Source: Natronohydrobacter sp. (GTDB taxonomy: Bacteria > Pseudomonadota > Alphaproteobacteria > Rhodobacterales > Rhodobacteraceae). From it: a stretch of 10,172 bases of DNA. Below the pieces are notes generated by a model that was given only the letters and a program-made list of their open reading frames with translations, ran no database searches and was not told the DNA's origin. Where the stretch lies: NCBI GenBank assembly GCA_007118445.1, contig SKRP01000033.1, positions 1-10,172 of the forward strand. Reading direction: 5' to 3'. The translations under genes and the position numbers were made by a program. Below are positions 7,158 to 10,172 of the stretch, in pieces; position 1 is the stretch's first letter; each line of letters opens with the position of its first letter.

Positions 7158-8984
7158 TCAGCCAAGAGTGCCGGCCAGCTGGCCAACTGCAGATTGCATG
7201 GTGCGCACGACGACAAAGGCGTCGCGCAGATGGCTGCGCTCGAAATCCGACAGATCCGAGGGTGCCAGGAAGTTATCCGGCTTGCGCCCCATGCGCACCA
7301 GACTGGCCTGATTTTCCAGCCGCAGATTGGCGATGAGGTCATATGCCTCGATCAGATCGCGCGCGCCCGAGACCGAGATGATGCCCTTTTCCTCGGCCGC
7401 CAGCAACCGCGCGCGGGTATTGGCCGCAGTGATCCGCCCGCGCAGCGCATAGACGCGCGCCAGATCCGTCACCGGCACCACGCCACCGAGCTTCATGTCG
7501 ACATGATTCTTGTATTCGCCCGAGCGGATCGTCGCGAAACTGCGCAACAGGCCCAGTGGCGGCGTGTGCTTGACCGAGTTCGAGATCATATGCGCGACAA
7601 AGATCGAGTTCTTGCTGGCGGCAGTCAGGGTCTCTTCCTGCAGATCGCGGAACAGGCTGACCTGCCCGCCAATCGGGCGCAGATCGAACATGACCGAGGC
7701 CAGCATCTGCGCTTCGGGCGAAGGCGTGTTGATCCAGCCCTTGAAATACCGCCGCCACACGCTGACCGGCTGGCACCAGCGCGGATTGGTCGCCATCATG
7801 TCGCCCGGGCAGTAGAAATAGCCCGCCGCATCCAGCCCGTCCGACACGAACCGCGCCAGATCCGTGAAATAGGCCATGTCATCAGGCGTGACCGTGTCAT
7901 CGATGATGATGCAATTGTCCTGATCAGAGACCCCGGTCTGTTCCTGCCGCCCCTGTGACCCGCAAGCTGCCCAGAGATAGGGCACAGGTGGGGGCCCGAG
8001 CTTTTCTTCGGCCAGTTTGAGCAGACGCCGGGTCACTGTATCCGCGATATCGGTGATCAGCCTCGTGACGACCTCATGGGCATTATGCGCGCCCACCAGC
8101 TGCACCAGAAGCTGTGGGATACTGCTTGTGACATGGGCCAGCGCCTCATAGGTGTCGGCTGTGGCCGCATCACGCACCAATTGGCCCGAACTGATCGCCT
8201 GAAACCGCGTCAGATCGGTCTGGGTGATCATGCCCAGCAGCTTGCCATCCCGGACAACCGGCAAATGCCCGATGCGGTTTTCCAGCATCATATGCAGGAT
8301 ATCCGACCCCAGCGATTGCGGGCTCAGCGCCAGGGGGTCCGGGGTCATGACATCGGCCACTGGGGTTTCAGGCGGGCGCCCCTCGGCCAGCACACGGCCC
8401 GACAGGTCGCGCGTGGTCACAATGCCGACCAGCTTTTCCCCCTCGACCACAGGCACACAGGAGAACCGGTGCTGGCGCATCAGTTGCGCGGCTTCCTGCG
8501 CGGTGGTCGCAATGGTCACGCTCAAGGGTTTGCGCGCCATCAGATCCGCGACTTTCAGCGTCGCCAGATCGTTCTGGCGCGCGGCAGCCCCGCTTTTGCC
8601 ACGGCTGAAAAATCGCTCGAAAGCCGGGAAATTGGCGATCAGATGGCGCAGCTCATCAGCGGGCAGACACAGGATCACGGCATCCGATGTGGTGGTCGCC
8701 GTGGTCACTGCCAGCCCGTCACGCATAAGCCCGCGTTCGCCAAAGGAATTGCGCGGGCTGAGCATCGAGACCAGCGCCCCATGCGTGTCCGTCACCTCGA
8801 TCGTGCCGGTTTTCACCAGATAGACGCCGGTGATCGGGTCACCTGCGGAATATACGACAGTGCCCTTGGGCAGCTCTCTGCGGCTGAAGCAACTGGCGAC
8901 ACGCGCCAGCTCGTCCTGCGGCAGGGAATCGTAAGGATGCACGTTCTGAAGGAATTCCAGAACCTTGGGCGATATGTCAGTCAT
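7158..8984 (-). CDS. Cyclic-nucleotide-binding / CBS / DUF294 nucleotidyltransferase-like protein
   Basis: This is a 608-residue soluble protein with four parts: a CAP_ED-type effector domain (about 10-125), a pair of CBS domains (about 145-200 and 209-262, with VADLMARKPLSV and VADVMTPDPLAL), a DUF294/GlnD-like nucleotidyltransferase (about 285-430) and the DUF294 C-terminal helical domain (about 440-595). The nucleotidyltransferase signature is intact: GSQGRQEQTGVSDQDN (342-357) with Asp354 and Asp356 as metal ligands. The phosphate-binding cassette FGERGLMRDG lacks the arginine that contacts the cyclic phosphate in CRP, so the ligand may not be cAMP. Members are often encoded beside ActP-like symporters and DnaQ-type exonucleases, as here; their substrate is not firmly known. 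The ATG at 8984 has AGGAAA seven bases upstream; an in-frame ATG at 9059 would add 25 residues spanning the intergenic stem-loop and is rejected. Confidence 0.92.
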   Translation of the reverse strand: MTDISPKVLEFLQNVHPYDSLPQDELARVASCFSRRELPKGTVVYSAGDPITGVYLVKTGTIEVTDTHGALVSMLSPRNSFGERGLMRDGLAVTTATTTSDAVILCLPADELRHLIANFPAFERFFSRGKSGAAARQNDLATLKVADLMARKPLSVTIATTAQEAAQLMRQHRFSCVPVVEGEKLVGIVTTRDLSGRVLAEGRPPETPVADVMTPDPLALSPQSLGSDILHMMLENRIGHLPVVRDGKLLGMITQTDLTRFQAISSGQLVRDAATADTYEALAHVTSSIPQLLVQLVGAHNAHEVVTRLITDIADTVTRRLLKLAEEKLGPPPVPYLWAACGSQGRQEQTGVSDQDNCIIIDDTVTPDDMAYFTDLARFVSDGLDAAGYFYCPGDMMATNPRWCQPVSVWRRYFKGWINTPSPEAQMLASVMFDLRPIGGQVSLFRDLQEETLTAASKNSIFVAHMISNSVKHTPPLGLLRSFATIRSGEYKNHVDMKLGGVVPVTDLARVYALRGRITAANTRARLLAAEEKGIISVSGARDLIEAYDLIANLRLENQASLVRMGRKPDNFLAPSDLSDFERSHLRDAFVVVRTMQSAVGQLAGTLG

Positions 8985-8991
8985 GTGCGTG

Positions 8992-8997
8992 TTTCCT
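8992..8997 (-). promoter_or_regulatory. Ribosome binding site deciding the start of the CBS/nucleotidyltransferase gene
   Basis: AGGAAA lies seven bases before the ATG at 8984. No comparable site precedes the alternative in-frame ATG at 9059, and the protein from 8984 begins as homologues do, just before the effector domain. Confidence 0.6.
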
Positions 8998-9021
8998 GAT
9001 CTGACGGCCCGGGATTGGGCA

Positions 9022-9050
9022 GCCTGCCCCTGTGTGCCACAGGGACAGGC
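9022..9050 (-). terminator. Strong intergenic stem-loop after the symporter gene (possible terminator or mRNA end-stabiliser)
   Basis: On the minus strand GCCTGTCCCTGTG pairs with CACAGGGGCAGGC around a three-base loop (GCA): 13 pairs, one of them G-U. It begins 19 bases after the symporter stop and ends 37 bases before the next start. No T-run follows, so it is not a classical rho-independent terminator. It may attenuate readthrough or protect the 3' end of the symporter mRNA so that the genes are expressed at different levels. Confidence 0.45.
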
Positions 9051-9068
9051 CAGTTTCATTGTTCTGGA

Positions 9069-10172
9069 TCAGTGATCGACTGCCCCAGCCGCACCTTTCG
9101 GCACGCGGATCGATTCCACGAGTTCCTCGATCTCGGCAGGAACCGGCGCGGTCATCTTCATCACCACAAAGGCTGCGATGAAGTTCAGGCCCGCACCAAC
9201 TGCGCCGAAGCTCAGCGGCGAGATGCCGAACAGCCAGTTATCCGGCGTGTTTGCCAGAAGGTTGGTGCCGGGGATGAAGAACATGCCCAGATAGGTGAAG
9301 ATATAGGCGACAGTCGAAATCAGACCCACCAGCATCCCTGCAATGGCACCCGACGAGTTCATCTTCTTCGAGAAAATGCCCATCATGATGGCCGGGAAGA
9401 GCGACGCAGCCGCCAGACCGAAGGCCAGTGCCACCACCTGCGCGGCAAAGCCCGGCGGGTTGAGCCCCAAATAGGTTGCAAGCGCAATCGCAAAGGCCAT
9501 CGATATTCGAGCGGCCAGAAGTTCACCCTTTTCCGAGATGCCTGGATTGATCATCGACTTGATCAGATCGTGTGACACAGCGGAAGAGATTGCCAGCAAG
9601 AGACCTGCCGCAGTCGAGAGCGCTGCCGCCAACCCACCTGCCGCGATCAGACCGATCACCCAACCCGGAAGCTGTGCAATCTCGGGGTTAGCCAGCACGA
9701 GAATGTCGTTGTTGAACAACACCATCTCATTGCCTTCCCAGCCTTCGTCAATCGCACGCTGCGGCGGGTTTGCTGCGTTATAGTACTGGATCAGGCCATC
9801 GCCATTCTTGTCTTCGAAGCGAAGCAGACCGGTGCGTTCCCAGTTATGCATCCAGTCGGGGCGCTCTTCAAAGGCAAGCGGTTCGCCCGAAATCCCGTCC
9901 GGCCACAATGTGGTGATGATGTTCAGACGCGCCATGGCACCCACAGCCGGAGCAACCGTGTAAAGCAGCGCGATGAAGACCAACGCCCAGCCTGCCGAGG
10001 TCCGCGCATCGGCCACTTTCGGAACCGTGAAGAAGCGGATGATGACGTGGGGCAGACCCGCGGTACCGATCATCAGCGACAGGGTGAACAGCACCATGTT
10101 GAAGGTCGAGCCGTGATTACCAGTGTAATCATTGAAGCCCAGATCCATCAGCACTTCGTTCAGCGTCTGCAA
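9069..10172 (-). CDS. Sodium:solute symporter, VC_2705/ActP-like subfamily (5' end cut off by the window)
   Basis: The visible 368 codons, including the stop, are the C-terminal part of an SSS-family transporter, whose members are usually near 550-600 residues; the first codon at the edge is an in-frame TTG, not a start. SSS proteins couple sodium entry to uptake of small organic solutes, in this subfamily probably short monocarboxylates such as acetate, across the inner membrane. Hydrophobic helices can be seen at about residues 25-48, 60-85, 168-200, 218-238, 243-265, 275-300 and 315-340. The segment STAAGLLLAISSAVSHDLI (186-204) is typical of the group. A large hydrophilic insert (about 88-165) contains DKNGDGLIQYYN (121-132), which resembles an EF-hand loop. 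The 13-codon end is polar (GAAGAVDH). The gene leads the module and is followed by a stem-loop. The substrate cannot be fixed from the sequence. Confidence 0.92.
   Translation of the reverse strand: MQTLNEVLMDLGFNDYTGNHGSTFNMVLFTLSLMIGTAGLPHVIIRFFTVPKVADARTSAGWALVFIALLYTVAPAVGAMARLNIITTLWPDGISGEPLAFEERPDWMHNWERTGLLRFEDKNGDGLIQYYNAANPPQRAIDEGWEGNEMVLFNNDILVLANPEIAQLPGWVIGLIAAGGLAAALSTAAGLLLAISSAVSHDLIKSMINPGISEKGELLAARISMAFAIALATYLGLNPPGFAAQVVALAFGLAAASLFPAIMMGIFSKKMNSSGAIAGMLVGLISTVAYIFTYLGMFFIPGTNLLANTPDNWLFGISPLSFGAVGAGLNFIAAFVVMKMTAPVPAEIEELVESIRVPKGAAGAVDH

Noticed and set aside
8076..8999. Plus-strand open frame of 307 codons opposite the CBS/nucleotidyltransferase gene
   Set aside because: The composition is biased (His, Gln, Arg) and there is no domain signal; the minus strand carries four recognisable domains here.
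8985..9059. N-terminal extension of the CBS/nucleotidyltransferase protein from ATG 9059
   Set aside because: It lacks a ribosome binding site, would translate through the intergenic stem-loop, and the added residues do not resemble the start of the effector domain.

Overview
The window is a GC-rich, tightly packed, entirely minus-strand stretch of an alphaproteobacterial chromosome, most likely from the Rhodobacterales. The clues are the alphaproteobacterial form of AddB, the order divL-like / tsaE / addB, a DivL homologue without a kinase domain as known in Rhodobacter, and a perfect CtrA-type box. No RNA genes, CRISPR arrays, insertion sequences or phage genes were seen. Every gene is read right to left, so transcription order runs from high to low coordinates. 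Intergenic gaps are at most about 85 bases, so no stretch over 300 bases lacks a gene.

The right half (10172 to 4121) is a five-gene module: the C-terminal part of a sodium:solute symporter of the VC_2705/ActP-like type; a soluble protein with a cyclic-nucleotide-binding domain, two CBS domains and a DUF294/GlnD-like nucleotidyltransferase; an unrecognised two-helix membrane protein; a single-domain response regulator; and a large membrane protein that combines a PAS domain, a degenerate histidine-kinase core and a DEDDh 3'-5' exonuclease. The last four genes lie 11 bases apart or overlap, so they are probably translated as one unit. Only an 84-base gap containing a strong stem-loop separates the symporter from the rest. 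The make-up suggests that a solute transport signal is sensed and relayed to a nuclease, but that is inference.

The left half (4120 to 1) begins with an 84-base intergenic region holding a TTAA-N7-TTAA CtrA box. It is followed by a PAS-only DivL-like protein, TsaE (the ATPase of tRNA t6A synthesis) and the first 590 codons of AddB (recombination helicase/nuclease subunit), whose 3' end runs off the window. The CtrA box in front of divL suggests that the CckA-ChpT-CtrA phosphorelay feeds back on its own regulator.

The most notable items are the pseudokinase-exonuclease fusion next to an orphan response regulator, and the CtrA box controlling the kinase-less DivL.
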